Part shown: in pieces, positions 51,650-60,766 of the stretch
How positions within the stretch are numbered: position 1 is the stretch's first letter
Layout: each line of letters opens with the position of its first letter
Assembly (NCBI RefSeq): GCF_003259315.1
Contig: NZ_QLLT01000012.1
Coordinates: 62,001-126,000 of the forward strand
Reading direction: 5' to 3'
DNA length: 64,000 bases
Source: Kitasatospora sp. SolWspMP-SS2h
GTDB taxonomy: Bacteria > Actinomycetota > Actinomycetes > Streptomycetales > Streptomycetaceae
The notes under the pieces: model-generated
Told to the model about the DNA's origin: nothing
The model's input: only the letters and a program-made list of their open reading frames with translations
Databases searched by the model: none
Program-made: the position numbers and the translations under genes

Positions 51650-52432
51650 ATGAGCACCCCCACCACCGAGCGCATGCCCGCGCTCTACCTCTCGCACGGC
51701 GCGCCCCCGCTCGCCGACGACCCGGTCTGGCCCGGCGAACTCGCCGCCTGGTCCGCCGACCTGCCCCGCCCCAAGGCGATCCTGATGGTCTCGGCACACT
51801 GGGAGGAGGCCCCGCTGGCGATCGGCGCGGTGCGCACCCTCCCGCTGGTGTACGACTTCTGGGGCTTCCCCGAGCACTACTACCGGGTCCGGTACGCCGC
51901 CCCCGGCGCGCCCGAGCTCGCCGAGTCCGTCCGCAAGCTGCTGCGCGCCCCCGGCACCCCCGTGCAGGACGTGCCGGACCGCGGGCTGGACCACGGCGCG
52001 TACGTCCCGCTGGTCGAGATGTACCCCGACGCCGACATCCCCGTCCTCCAGGTCTCGCTGCCCACCCTGGACCCGCGGCGGCTGATGGAGATCGGCCGCA
52101 GGCTCGCCCCGCTGCGCGACGAGGGCGTGCTGATCGTCGGCTCCGGCTTCTTCACCCACAACCTGCGCGCCCTCTCCCCCGACGGCCGGATCACCTCCGT
52201 GATGGCCGAGTTCGACGACTGGGGCCGCCGCGCCCTGGACGCCCGCGACCTCGACGCCCTGCTCGACTTCGAGCACAAGGCCCCCGCCGGACGGCTCGCC
52301 CACCCCCGCACCGAGCACTTCGCCCCGCTCTTCGTCACCCTCGGCGCCGGCGAGGCCGACCTCGGCGAGCAGCGCAGCGTCATCGACGGCTTCTGGATGG
52401 GCCTGGCCAAGCGGTCGATCCAGCTCGGCTGA
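51650..52432 (+). CDS. LigB-type extradiol dioxygenase (DODA family)
   Basis: A 260-residue class III extradiol dioxygenase-like protein. Candidate iron ligands are in LYLSHGAPPL (His near residue 16), MVSAHWEE (His near 49) and the later GSGFFTHNLR. It resembles 4,5-DOPA dioxygenase/YgiD-like proteins more than protocatechuate LigB. ATG with AGGAGG upstream. Paired with a divergent MarR and two operators, it probably responds to a phenolic or oxidative signal. Confidence 0.92.
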   Translation: MSTPTTERMPALYLSHGAPPLADDPVWPGELAAWSADLPRPKAILMVSAHWEEAPLAIGAVRTLPLVYDFWGFPEHYYRVRYAAPGAPELAESVRKLLRAPGTPVQDVPDRGLDHGAYVPLVEMYPDADIPVLQVSLPTLDPRRLMEIGRRLAPLRDEGVLIVGSGFFTHNLRALSPDGRITSVMAEFDDWGRRALDARDLDALLDFEHKAPAGRLAHPRTEHFAPLFVTLGAGEADLGEQRSVIDGFWMGLAKRSIQLG

Positions 52433-52597
52433 CCGGGCCCCGCCCCCTCCCGCCACGGCTGGTCCTTACGCGTCCTTTCCGCCCCGTTCGGCAGAATGCA
52501 TCCGGCACGGCGATCGGAGACCGGCGACCGACGGGCTCCGGAAGGACCGGCAGGCTCCGGACGGACCGGCGGTCAGCGGAACGGGAGGACGGACGGG

Positions 52598-53029
52598 ATG
52601 GCGGGAGCGGGATGCCCGGGCCGGGCCAGGTACTGCCTGGCCGCGATGGCCGCCGGCTGGGCCGGCAGCTGGCCGGCCCTGCACGCCGAGGGGAACGTGC
52701 AGGAGCTGCTGCGGCACTGCCTGAGCGGCCCCGGCGTTCCCTCGTACGCCGTGCTGCTGGCCTGGGCCGGGCTGCTGCTCAACCTGGCCGCCGCGGTCTG
52801 GGCCGTCCGGCTGGCCCACCGGACGCTGCGGGAGACCAGCCGGCCGATCAGCGCCGGGCGCGGCCTGCTGTTCGTGGCGCTGCCCTCGGCGCTGCTGATC
52901 GGGGCGTTCCAGTGCGCCGTCCTCCAGGACGCCGGCGCGCACCGCGGGCCGCAGCGCAGCCTGTGCGCGGGCGCGCCGTCCGGTGGCGGGTGGGCGGGTC
53001 CGACGGGGGCCCGGCCGGTGGGTCAGTAG
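52598..53029 (+). CDS. Small predicted membrane protein
   Basis: A 143-residue protein with about three hydrophobic stretches (CLAAMAAGWAGSWPAL, YAVLLAWAGLLLNLAAAVWAV, GLLFVALPSALLIGAF). Good GGGAGG ribosome site before the ATG. Its 3' end overlaps the convergent NAD(P)-binding gene by 7 bp. No family recognised. Confidence 0.65.
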   Translation: MAGAGCPGRARYCLAAMAAGWAGSWPALHAEGNVQELLRHCLSGPGVPSYAVLLAWAGLLLNLAAAVWAVRLAHRTLRETSRPISAGRGLLFVALPSALLIGAFQCAVLQDAGAHRGPQRSLCAGAPSGGGWAGPTGARPVGQ

Positions 53030-53664
53030 CCGCAGGTGAAGCGCTCGCCGCGGTGGGCGGGGCGTTCGAGCTCGTCGACCAGGGCGACCGCGAGGTCCGG
53101 CAGCGAGACGGTGGACAGGCCGTCCGGGGCCGTGACCAGCGCGTCGGTGCCGGAGCGGTAGCGGCCGGTGCGCTCGCCCGGGAGCAGGCTCTGCGGCGGG
53201 CTGAGCACCGTCCAGTCCAGGTCGCGGACGGTGCGCAGGTAGTCCAGCGCCCGGCCGTGGGCGCGCATCAGCTCGAACTGGCGCGGCGGCACGGACGGGT
53301 CGTCCCACAGCGGGGCGCCGGACCCGGCGGTGAGGCTGCCCGCGCTGCCGACCACCAGCAGGCGCGGGGCCGCGTCCGCGAGCTGCCGCAGCCCCGCGAC
53401 CAGCGCGTGCGCGGCCGGTTCCACCAGCCGTCCCCGGCCCGGGCCGTCCCCGCCGCCGACGGCGCTCACCACCGCCTCCTGCCCCTGCCCGACCCGCGCG
53501 ACGTCCGCCGGGTCCAGCACGTCCCCGCGCTCCACCCTGATCGCCAGCCCCTGGTACTCCTCCGGCCGCCGCACCACCGCGGTCACCCGGTGGCCCCGGG
53601 CCAGCGCCTCGGTCACCACGCACCGACCGATCCCGCCGTTCGCCCCGATGACCGCGATCTGCAT
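53023..53664 (-). CDS. NAD(P)H-binding atypical SDR
   Basis: A 213-residue NmrA/SDR_a5-like protein: IAVIGANGGIGRCVVTEALARGH at the N-terminus, VVRRPE after strand 2, GDVLDPADV, LVVGSAGSL and TVLSPPQSLLPGERTGRYR. Usually redox-sensing or nucleoside-diphosphate-sugar-epimerase-like flavin or NADPH reductases. Substrate unknown. Confidence 0.88.
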   Translation of the reverse strand: MQIAVIGANGGIGRCVVTEALARGHRVTAVVRRPEEYQGLAIRVERGDVLDPADVARVGQGQEAVVSAVGGGDGPGRGRLVEPAAHALVAGLRQLADAAPRLLVVGSAGSLTAGSGAPLWDDPSVPPRQFELMRAHGRALDYLRTVRDLDWTVLSPPQSLLPGERTGRYRSGTDALVTAPDGLSTVSLPDLAVALVDELERPAHRGERFTCGY

Positions 53665-53756
53665 GCCCGACCAGCCTCGCTCTCCGCACCGCGAATCCGA
53701 CGTTTCATCAGACCATGTGATCGGGCGGAGGCCCGGGAGGTCGCCACGGGGCCGAA

Positions 53757-54041
53757 GGCCGCTGCGCGGGGCCTGGGGGCCACGGGAGGGGAGGTGAAGA
53801 GACGGGAGGTCGCCACGAAGCCAGGGGCACGGACGCCGCTGCGCGGGGCCCGGGGCGACGAAGCGGAGGCCGGGGAGGTCGCCACCGGGCGGAGGGAGGG
53901 CCGAGGGCCGCTGCGCGGGGCCCGGGGGCCACGGGAGGGGAGGTGAAGAGACGGGAGGTCGCCGCGAAGCCAGGGGCACGGACGCCGCTGCGCGGGGCCC
54001 GGGGCGAGGAAGCGGAGGCCCGGGAAGCTGGCACCGGGCGG
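53757..54041. repeat. Tandem duplication of about 136 bp (149-bp period) in a 486-bp spacer
   Basis: 53757-53892 and 53906-54041 are about 95% identical, offset by 149 bp. Inside them GCCGCTGCGCGGGGCC occurs four times (53758, 53835, 53907, 53984), so the duplication arose from a roughly 75-bp unit. It fills the gene-free gap 53665-54150. No promoter or RNA structure of known type was recognised. Confidence 0.85.
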
Positions 54042-54150
54042 GGTCTCGGCGGGCCTGGGTGGGATTGGGTGGGGTGGTGGCGGGGTGAGGTTCGGGGGTA
54101 GGGGTGGGGGGTCGGGTCGTCGAGTCGTCGGGTGGGAAGGGGTGGGGCGG

Positions 54151-54930
54151 GTGGACCGGCTGGTGGCGGATCTGATCGCGGAGGGGGCGGAACTGGAGGC
54201 GCTGGTGGGCGGGTCGGGGCACGACGGGTTCGCGGCGGGGACTCCGGCGGCGGGGTGGACGGTGGCGCACCAGGTGGCCCACCTGGCCTGGACGGACCGG
54301 TGGACGCTGCTGGCGGTGCGGGACCCGGCGGGGTTCGCGGCGGCGCTGGGGCGGGAGTTCGCGGACGGGGCGGCGGCGGTGGACCGGGGGGCCGCCGAGG
54401 GGGTCGGGGAGGATCCGGCAGCGCTGCTGGAGCGCTGGCGGGCGGGGCGGGCGGAGGTGGCGGCGGCGCTGGCGGAGGTGCCGCCGGACGTGCGGCTGCC
54501 GTGGTTCGGTCCGCCGATGAAGGCGCGGTCGATGCTGACGGCGCGGCTGATGGAGACCTGGGCGCACGGGCAGGACGTCGCGGACGCGCTCGGGGTGGAG
54601 CGCGTCCCGACCGACCGGTTGCGGCACGTCGCGCACCTGGGGGTCCGGACCGTCGGTTTCGCGTTCGCCGCGCACGGGCGGCCCGCGCCGGACGTCCCGT
54701 TCCGGTTCGAACTGCGCTCCCCCGGCGGCGAGTCGTGGTGCTGGGGCGCGGCGGACGCGGCCGACCGGGTGAGCGGCCCGGCGCTGGACTTCTGCCTGCT
54801 GGTCACCCAGCGCCGCCACCGCGACGACCTGGCGCTGACCGCGGAGGGCGAGGCCGCCCGGGCCTGGCTGCCGATCGCCCAGGCGTTCGCCGGGCCGCCC
54901 GGCGAGGGGCGTCCGCCCCGGCGGGGGTGA
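54151..54930 (+). CDS. TIGR03084-type metal-binding (DinB/MDMPI-like) protein
   Basis: A 259-residue protein. An N-terminal maleylpyruvate-isomerase/DinB-like four-helix domain (AAGWTVAHQVAHLAWTDRWTLLAV with candidate His metal ligands, ETWAHGQDVADALG) is followed by a C-terminal SCP2-like or wHTH-like part. Some family members are mycothiol-dependent. GTG at 54151 with GAAGGGG upstream; other GTGs lie nearby. Confidence 0.87.
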   Translation: MDRLVADLIAEGAELEALVGGSGHDGFAAGTPAAGWTVAHQVAHLAWTDRWTLLAVRDPAGFAAALGREFADGAAAVDRGAAEGVGEDPAALLERWRAGRAEVAAALAEVPPDVRLPWFGPPMKARSMLTARLMETWAHGQDVADALGVERVPTDRLRHVAHLGVRTVGFAFAAHGRPAPDVPFRFELRSPGGESWCWGAADAADRVSGPALDFCLLVTQRRHRDDLALTAEGEAARAWLPIAQAFAGPPGEGRPPRRG

Positions 54931-54956
54931 GCGGGTCAGCGGGGGGGGTGAGCGGG

Positions 54957-55466
54957 TCAGCGGCGCGGGAGGCAGGGTTCCTGACCGGGCATCGAGATGT
55001 ACGAGCCGGTCTCCTCGTCGCCGCGGAGCTGGAGGAGGACCACCCCGTTCGGGCCGTCGGGGCCGTAGCCGAGTGCGGTGACGCGTCGGCACAGGTCCAG
55101 GGCCTGTGCGCGGGCGGTGCCGGGCTCGACGTCGATCGTGACGGCGTTCCCCTGCCCGGGGACGTCGTCCGAGCCGGAGGGCTGGCGCAGGTAGGAGCCG
55201 TCGGCGACGTGCGGCAGGCAGCGGATCTCCTGCGGCAGCGACGTCGACCAGCCGCCGAGCCAGCTCTGGGTGGGGCTGGGCGCCGCCCCGCACGCGGCGC
55301 CGGGGGACTCGGCGGCGGCGGTCGCGGTCGCGGCGGCGGCAGCCATGGTGGCGGTCGCGTCGGCGGCAGCCGTGGTGGCGGTGGGGGCGGTGGTGCCGGT
55401 GCAGCCCGCGAGGGCGAGCAGGGCGGTCGCACCGAGGGCGAGTGCGGCGGCGCGGCGGCTGGGCAT
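54957..55466 (-). CDS. Exported lipoprotein
   Basis: A 169-residue lipoprotein with signal sequence MPSRRAAALALGATALLALAGC (lipobox LAGC), an Ala/Thr-rich linker of about 35 residues and a small Cys-containing C-terminal domain (CGAAP, IRCLPHVADGSYL, DLCRRVTALGYG, EPCLPRR). Four Cys suggest two disulfides. AGAGGAG precedes the ATG. Family not recognised. Confidence 0.8.
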   Translation of the reverse strand: MPSRRAAALALGATALLALAGCTGTTAPTATTAAADATATMAAAAATATAAAESPGAACGAAPSPTQSWLGGWSTSLPQEIRCLPHVADGSYLRQPSGSDDVPGQGNAVTIDVEPGTARAQALDLCRRVTALGYGPDGPNGVVLLQLRGDEETGSYISMPGQEPCLPRR

Positions 55467-55553
55467 GGGTCTCCTCTGGTCCATCCGCACCCTACCGACC
55501 GGGGCAACCGCTTTCCCGCCGCCCCCCGCACGCCCCCGGCGGCCCACCGGCCG

Positions 55554-56204
55554 CTACTCGGCGGCGAGTTCCGCGCGGGCCCGGTTCACCCAGCGGCGGA
55601 CGCCGCGGGCGGCGGGGGCGTCGGTCAGGTCGGCGGCTTCCCGGAGGTGGGCGGCGGCGTCGTCCGGGCGGCCCTGCCGGGCGGCGAGGTGGGCCAGGCC
55701 GACGAGGTTCGCGGCGACGCCGGGGAGGAAGCCCAACTCGCGGCGCAGGCGGGTGGATTCCTCCAGGTGGGTGCGGGCTTCGTCGAGCCGGCCGGACAGG
55801 TGGGCGGCGATGCCGAGGTGGCGGCGGGCGTAGGAGACGGTCAGCCGGTCCCCGGCGGCGGTGGCGAGGGCGAGGGCGTGTTCGAAGGCGGGCAGGGCGG
55901 TGGCGGTGTCGTCCCGGACGACCTGGTGGAAGGCGCCGATCCAGAACCGGGCCTCGCCCTCGCCGCGGGTGTCGCCGAGGGCCCGGTACAGCCCGGCCGC
56001 GCGTTCGAACAGCTCCAGTTCCCGCTCGTCCGCGACCCGCTGTTCCAGGAAGCGGGCGTGGGCCACCCGGCCGCGGGCCAGCGCGAGGTCGGCCTCGACG
56101 GCGTCGAGGTCCCGGTCGGCCGCTGACAGGACGTCAGTCCTTCCGCCGAACACGGCCTGTTCGTAGCGGAGTTGGGCTTTCTCGATCCGCGCGTCCATGG
56201 TCAT
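55554..56204 (-). CDS. TPR-repeat protein
   Basis: A 216-residue protein of helical tetratricopeptide-type repeats (FLEQRVADERELELFERAAGLYRALGDTRGEGEARFWIGAF, FEHALALATAAGDRLTVSYARRHLGIAAHLSGRLDEARTHLEES). It is divergent from the multicopper oxidase with about 90 bp between them. Scaffold or regulatory function possible. Confidence 0.82.
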   Translation of the reverse strand: MTMDARIEKAQLRYEQAVFGGRTDVLSAADRDLDAVEADLALARGRVAHARFLEQRVADERELELFERAAGLYRALGDTRGEGEARFWIGAFHQVVRDDTATALPAFEHALALATAAGDRLTVSYARRHLGIAAHLSGRLDEARTHLEESTRLRRELGFLPGVAANLVGLAHLAARQGRPDDAAAHLREAADLTDAPAARGVRRWVNRARAELAAE

Positions 56205-56292
56205 GGGCCGATCGTAGCAACGATGTTCGAACGGCGGCCGTACGGTGCGGCGGCCCGGACGAGCGGGATGGTTTGACCTAGATTGCCCGGTT

Positions 56293-57906
56293 ATGGGAGA
56301 CAGTGACGGGATCAGTCGGCGGACGGTGCTCAGGACGGCCGCCGTCGCCGGTCTCACGGCGGTGGCGGGCGGCGGGACGCGGGCGGCGGCAGCGGGCACG
56401 GCGCCGGCGGGGGGCTTTCCGCAGCCCGTGACGGCGCACCGGCGGCCGACGCCGGGGCGGGTGCCGTCGGTGCTGGAGCAGGTGCTGGACGTCCGGTACG
56501 CCGGGATCGACGTGCCGGGCCACGGGCGGATCACCACCCGCGCCTACAACGGGGCGTTCCCGGGCCCGACGCTGCGGGTGCGGGCCGGGGACACCCTGCT
56601 GCTCACCCACGTCAACGGGCTGCCGCCGAACCCGGCCGCGCCCGGCACCGGGGACGCCCGCGCCCACGGCGCACGGATGCCGCACCGCCCCAACAGCTTC
56701 AACCTGCACACCCACGGGATGCACGTCTCCCCGTCCGGGCACGCCGACAACGTGCTGCGGGAGTTCGCGCCGCGCGCCGCCGAGGGCGACCCGGAGCCGC
56801 GCTACACCAGCGCCGTGCACGTCCCGGCCGACCACCCCGCCGGGACGTACTGGTACCACCCGCACCTGCACGGCTCCACCGCCGAGCAGCTCGCGGGGGG
56901 CCTGGCGGGGGTGATCGTGGTGGAGGGCGACGTCGACGAGGTGCCGGAGATCCGGGCCGCCGCGGACCTGGTGGTCTGCGTCAACGAACTGAGGCTGCGC
57001 GACGGGCGGGTGCCCGCGTTCACCTCGAACAGCTGGCTGTCCGGGGTGCCGTCGGTGTTCACCGTCAACGGCGCGGTCAGCCCGGTGCTGGCGCTGCGGC
57101 CGGGCGAGGTGCAGCGGTGGCGGCTGGTCGGGGCCACCGCGTTCACCGCGCTCACCCTGCAACTCGTCGGCGAACAGGGCACGTTGACCATGCACCGGAT
57201 CGCCCAGGACGGGGTGACGCTGCCCGCGCCGGTGGCCGCGCGGACGGTGGAGCTGGCGATGGGCAACCGGGTCGACGTCCTGGTCCGGGGCGGGGCACCC
57301 GGGCGGTACGAGCTGCGCGCGGAGCGGGTGGGCCGGCCGCTGCTGACCGTCGAGATCGCGGGCGAGCCGGTCGACCCGCCGATGGGCCTGCCGACCGCGC
57401 TGCCGCCGGGCCGCCCGTTCCTCGACGAACGGGAGGTCACCGGCCCCGACCGGGAGGTGGTCTTCCACGCCGACCCCGGCGTCCTCCCGCAGCCGTTCCC
57501 GGACGCCTTCCGCATCCTCGGCAGCCACCCGACCCCGCCCGCGCACCCCGGCGGCGACCTGCGCCGCGACCCGGCGTACGGCCTGTACGACCCCGGCTAC
57601 GTCAACCACGTGCTGCCGCTGGGCCGCACCGAACGCTGGACGGTCCGCACCGGCGAGACTTCCCCCGGCTTCAACCACCCCTTCCACCTGCACACCAACC
57701 CGTTCCTGGTGACCCACCGCAACGGCGTCCGCCTCGACCCGCCGGTCTGGCACGACACCGTCGGCCTGGCCGGCGGACACCCCGGCGACGAGGTGACCTT
57801 CCTGGTCCGCTACGAGGACTTCACCGGCCGCGCCCTCGCCCACTGCCACCAACTGCACCACGAGGACCTCGGCATGATGCAGGCCGTGTCGTACGTCGCC
57901 CCGTGA
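56293..57906 (+). CDS. Tat-exported multicopper oxidase
   Basis: A 537-residue multicopper oxidase. The twin-arginine signal SRRTVLRTAAVAGLTAVAGG is followed by three cupredoxin domains. Copper motifs are NLHTHGMH, YHPHLHGST, HPFHLHTNPF and HCHQLHHEDLGM (type 1, 2 and 3 sites complete). Laccase or copper/metal-oxidase function, outside the cell. The start codon has no ribosome site; a TAGATT -10-like element 8 bp upstream suggests a leaderless transcript. No copper-homeostasis genes are adjacent. Confidence 0.92.
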   Translation: MGDSDGISRRTVLRTAAVAGLTAVAGGGTRAAAAGTAPAGGFPQPVTAHRRPTPGRVPSVLEQVLDVRYAGIDVPGHGRITTRAYNGAFPGPTLRVRAGDTLLLTHVNGLPPNPAAPGTGDARAHGARMPHRPNSFNLHTHGMHVSPSGHADNVLREFAPRAAEGDPEPRYTSAVHVPADHPAGTYWYHPHLHGSTAEQLAGGLAGVIVVEGDVDEVPEIRAAADLVVCVNELRLRDGRVPAFTSNSWLSGVPSVFTVNGAVSPVLALRPGEVQRWRLVGATAFTALTLQLVGEQGTLTMHRIAQDGVTLPAPVAARTVELAMGNRVDVLVRGGAPGRYELRAERVGRPLLTVEIAGEPVDPPMGLPTALPPGRPFLDEREVTGPDREVVFHADPGVLPQPFPDAFRILGSHPTPPAHPGGDLRRDPAYGLYDPGYVNHVLPLGRTERWTVRTGETSPGFNHPFHLHTNPFLVTHRNGVRLDPPVWHDTVGLAGGHPGDEVTFLVRYEDFTGRALAHCHQLHHEDLGMMQAVSYVAP

Positions 57907-57944
57907 ACCATCCCGCCGAACCGCCCCGCCAGGGCCGCGCCGCC

Positions 57945-58280
57945 TCAAGCCGGCCCCGGCCCCGGCGGCGGGGACGCGGGCCGCACCCGCCGCACCTCGC
58001 TCCACACGGTCTCCCGCGCGACACCGCCGTTGCGCGCCGGGGACGAGTACCGGTGCCCCCAACGGTCGCCCAGCGCAAGGGCCTCCAGCACCCCGTACTC
58101 GTCCGGCGCGGGACCGTTCAGCCGCAGTTCGACCCGGTAGCAGCTCGCGGTCCCGGTCAACCGCGCCTCCCCGCCACCGGCCCGGGCCAACCGCTCGGCG
58201 ATCTCCCACGCCCGAGCCCGGGCCTCCTCGTCCCCCTCCGGGACGTCGTCCCCCGCCGACGGCTCGCCGGTGTACCGCAC
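57945..58280 (-). CDS. Conserved hypothetical protein at the end of the graspetide operon
   Basis: A 111-residue protein with an acidic N-terminus, ARAWEIAERLARAGGGEARLTGTASCYRVELRL and a C-terminal Pro-rich tail. The GTG start has GGAGGA upstream. It is 43 bp after a Cys-rich small gene in the same orientation as the graspetide genes. Function unknown; may be unrelated to the RiPP. Confidence 0.65.
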   Translation of the reverse strand: MRYTGEPSAGDDVPEGDEEARARAWEIAERLARAGGGEARLTGTASCYRVELRLNGPAPDEYGVLEALALGDRWGHRYSSPARNGGVARETVWSEVRRVRPASPPPGPGPA

Positions 58281-58323
58281 GCACTTCCTCCGATGTCTCG
58301 TTCCGCGTGTCCGGCAAGGGCGT

Positions 58324-58575
58324 TCAGGCCGCGTCCGGCGCCCCGCCGACGGCGGGGGCGACGGCGCAGCGCGGGCACCCGCAGGGCGGCCAGATCAGCG
58401 CCGAGACCAGGGGCAGGCAGAACGCCTCGTCGCACGTCCGGTGCGAGACCTGCACCCGGGTGCCGTCGCCCCGCACCCGGTAGACCCGGATCGTCAACTT
58501 CGATATCGGGCATGGGCTTTCGCGGGCCGAGCCGTCCGCCACCGGATCGTCCGATCGAGGCTGTGCGGTCGTCAT
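58324..58575 (-). CDS. Small Cys-rich hypothetical protein
   Basis: An 83-residue protein with VYRVRGDGTRVQVSHRTCDEAF and a PPCGCPRC tail; Cys spacing (C-x4-C, C-x-C-x2-C) suggests zinc binding. GGAG upstream of ATG. It follows the isoaspartyl-methyltransferase-like gene by 73 bp on the same strand. Confidence 0.65.
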   Translation of the reverse strand: MTTAQPRSDDPVADGSARESPCPISKLTIRVYRVRGDGTRVQVSHRTCDEAFCLPLVSALIWPPCGCPRCAVAPAVGGAPDAA

Positions 58576-58648
58576 GATCGTTGCTCCATCGTGCAGACGC
58601 CCTCGGCGAGGGTCACTTTCCGTGTTGTCTCCATGCGGGGAAGGGCGG

Positions 58649-59797
58649 TCAGATCGGCAGGTCCCAACCCGGACCGTCCTCGGTCCCGATCCAGACGCGC
58701 TGACCGGTGGGTGACACCGTGATGCCGAAGCCCTCCTGGTGCGGGCCGCCGGCGGACTGCCACTCCTCGACGGCGCTCTCCACCCGGTCCCAGAGGCGGA
58801 GCGGCCCGCGCTGGACCACGGTCCATCCGCCGTCGCCGTCGGGTCCGGGTGCGGTCCGCGCCTGCGAGCCGGTGGCCACGTCCACGAGGATCTGCTGTCC
58901 GCCGGCCCCCATCCGTTCGGCCGAGGGGGCCGCGAGTTGGGCGACCCAACTGCCGGTCCAGGTGGCGATGGTGCCGGGGTCGATCCGGGTCGGTCGTTCG
59001 TCCCCGGGCAGCAGGGTGATGCTCTGCCGGGGCGGCCGGTCGTGCGGGCGGGCCGTCATGAAGCTGGTGTGGCCGGGCAGGAACCGCCCGGTGGCTTCGC
59101 CTGGGCCGGTCACGGTGAGCAGCGCGAAGCCGTAGCCGAAGGACCAGCCGGAGAGGGTGACGAGGATCTTCCCGCCCGGCTCGACCTGGTGCAGCCACGG
59201 GTAGGGCACGTGGCGCACCGAGCAGGTGGCGATCAGCCGGTCGTACCCGCCGCCGTCCGGGTCGCCGAGGAGCCCGTCGCCGATGACGAGGCGGGGCGAG
59301 TGGCCGGCGGCCCTGATGGCGGCAGCGGCGGCCCGGCCGACCACCGGGTCGTACTCGACGCTAGTGACGTGGTCGTCCCCGAGGCGGTGCGCGCCGAGCG
59401 CGGTCGAGTACCCGGTGCCCGTACCGATCTCCAGCACCCGGTGCCCCGGCTCGGCACCGAGCTGGTGCCACATCCGCAGCACCAGTGACGGCAGGGTGGA
59501 CGACGACGAGGGGACGCCCGTCACGGCGCCCCCGGCCACCTCCTCGGGGCGGGTCCGCCCGTCGAGTTGGGTGATCAGGGTCTGGTTCGTGTAGACGCCC
59601 TCCAGCCATCCGGGCTCGCCTTCGCGGACGACCCGGTACCCGGTCGGGCCGCTGCCCTGCTCCGGCAGGAAGTACGCCCCGACGAACAGTTCCCGGGGGA
59701 CGGTCCGCGCGGCCCGGTCCCACCCGGGGTCGGTGACCGCGTCGTCCCCGGTGAGACCGTCCACCATGGCGGCGCGGAGTTCGGCCGATGTGTTCAC
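58649..59797 (-). CDS. tgmC: Isoaspartyl-methyltransferase-like enzyme of a graspetide cluster
   Basis: A 382-residue protein: an N-terminal PIMT-type methyltransferase domain with VLEIGTGTGYSTALGAHRL and SVRHVPYPWLHQVEPGGKIL, plus a long C-terminal extension (about 180 residues). In tgm/fuscimiditide-type clusters this enzyme methylates an Asp in the ATP-grasp-modified peptide, leading to aspartimide. The GTG start overlaps the ATP-grasp stop (GTGA). Confidence 0.9.
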   Translation of the reverse strand: MNTSAELRAAMVDGLTGDDAVTDPGWDRAARTVPRELFVGAYFLPEQGSGPTGYRVVREGEPGWLEGVYTNQTLITQLDGRTRPEEVAGGAVTGVPSSSSTLPSLVLRMWHQLGAEPGHRVLEIGTGTGYSTALGAHRLGDDHVTSVEYDPVVGRAAAAAIRAAGHSPRLVIGDGLLGDPDGGGYDRLIATCSVRHVPYPWLHQVEPGGKILVTLSGWSFGYGFALLTVTGPGEATGRFLPGHTSFMTARPHDRPPRQSITLLPGDERPTRIDPGTIATWTGSWVAQLAAPSAERMGAGGQQILVDVATGSQARTAPGPDGDGGWTVVQRGPLRLWDRVESAVEEWQSAGGPHQEGFGITVSPTGQRVWIGTEDGPGWDLPI

Positions 59798-60765
59798 GTG
59801 TCAGCGCCTTTCTCCAGTTGATCGGCGAGTGCTCCGGCGATGGCGGCGGTCGTCCCCGGCGGCTGCCAGGCCCACTGGCCGTTCGCGTTGCACTCCAGGA
59901 AGTACCAGGAACCGTCGGCGGTGACCGCGAAGTCGAACGTGCCGAAGGTCAGGCGGAACTCGGCGAGGTAGGCGCCGACCGAGCGGGCGACCGGCCCGGG
60001 CACCTCGACCGGTGCGCACGACATCAGGTCCTGACGGCGGCGCCAGTCGAGATCGGGGCTCTCGATGCGGACACCGAACAGCCGGTCGCCCACGGCGGTC
60101 ACCCGCACGTCGAACGCCTTCGGCACCTCGGCCTGGAACAGGTGCGGGCACACGGACACGGCGTCGGTGATCTCGGCCGGATCGACCCCTCGCACCCACA
60201 CCTGCCGCGCGGCCCCCCGCGCGGTCCGGTACCGGCTGTCCCACAGCGGCTTGTAGACGGCTCCGCCGGGCTGGCGGGAACAGAACTCCCTTGCCTCTTC
60301 CGGATTTTCGGTGATGACCGTGTTCGGCACCAGGAACCCGCTCCGGCTCGCCGCGGCGAGCTGGGCCGGCTTGTACTCCGCGTTGCGGATGAGCCACGGG
60401 TGATTGACGTAGTGCGCCCCGGGCAGCGAAGCGAGGATGCCGCCGGTTCCCCAGAAAGCCTGCGCGGCGGCGAACCTGCCGTCGCGCTCCGCCATGCCCG
60501 GCGGCGGTTCGTAGGGCGAAGGCCTGCGGACCCACACCGAGCGGACCTCGGACAGGTCGAGCGTGCGACTCACCGTGCGAAGGGTGCCCCGCTGCTGCCC
60601 ACCTGGGCCGTAACGGGCGGTCAGCGAGGCGCCCCCGGGCGGATCGGCACCGGGATCGAACCGGACCACCGGCACGCGGCGGTCGGCGAGGAGACGCAAC
60701 ACGACATCCGCCGTGACGTCGCAGGCGTTGGTCAGGACCAGCACGGCCCCGGGCCGATCCCCCAT
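59794..60765 (-). CDS. tgmB: ATP-grasp ribosomal-peptide maturase
   Basis: A 323-residue MvdD/PsnB-type ATP-grasp ligase: GGAVYKPLWDSRYR, FQAEVPKAFDVRVTAVGDRLFGVRIES and ECNANGQWAW (metal site). It joins Thr/Ser side chains of the precursor to Asp/Glu side chains by ester bonds. It starts 1 bp before the precursor stop and overlaps the methyltransferase, making a tight operon. Confidence 0.92.
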   Translation of the reverse strand: MGDRPGAVLVLTNACDVTADVVLRLLADRRVPVVRFDPGADPPGGASLTARYGPGGQQRGTLRTVSRTLDLSEVRSVWVRRPSPYEPPPGMAERDGRFAAAQAFWGTGGILASLPGAHYVNHPWLIRNAEYKPAQLAAASRSGFLVPNTVITENPEEAREFCSRQPGGAVYKPLWDSRYRTARGAARQVWVRGVDPAEITDAVSVCPHLFQAEVPKAFDVRVTAVGDRLFGVRIESPDLDWRRRQDLMSCAPVEVPGPVARSVGAYLAEFRLTFGTFDFAVTADGSWYFLECNANGQWAWQPPGTTAAIAGALADQLEKGADT

Positions 60766-60766
60766 C

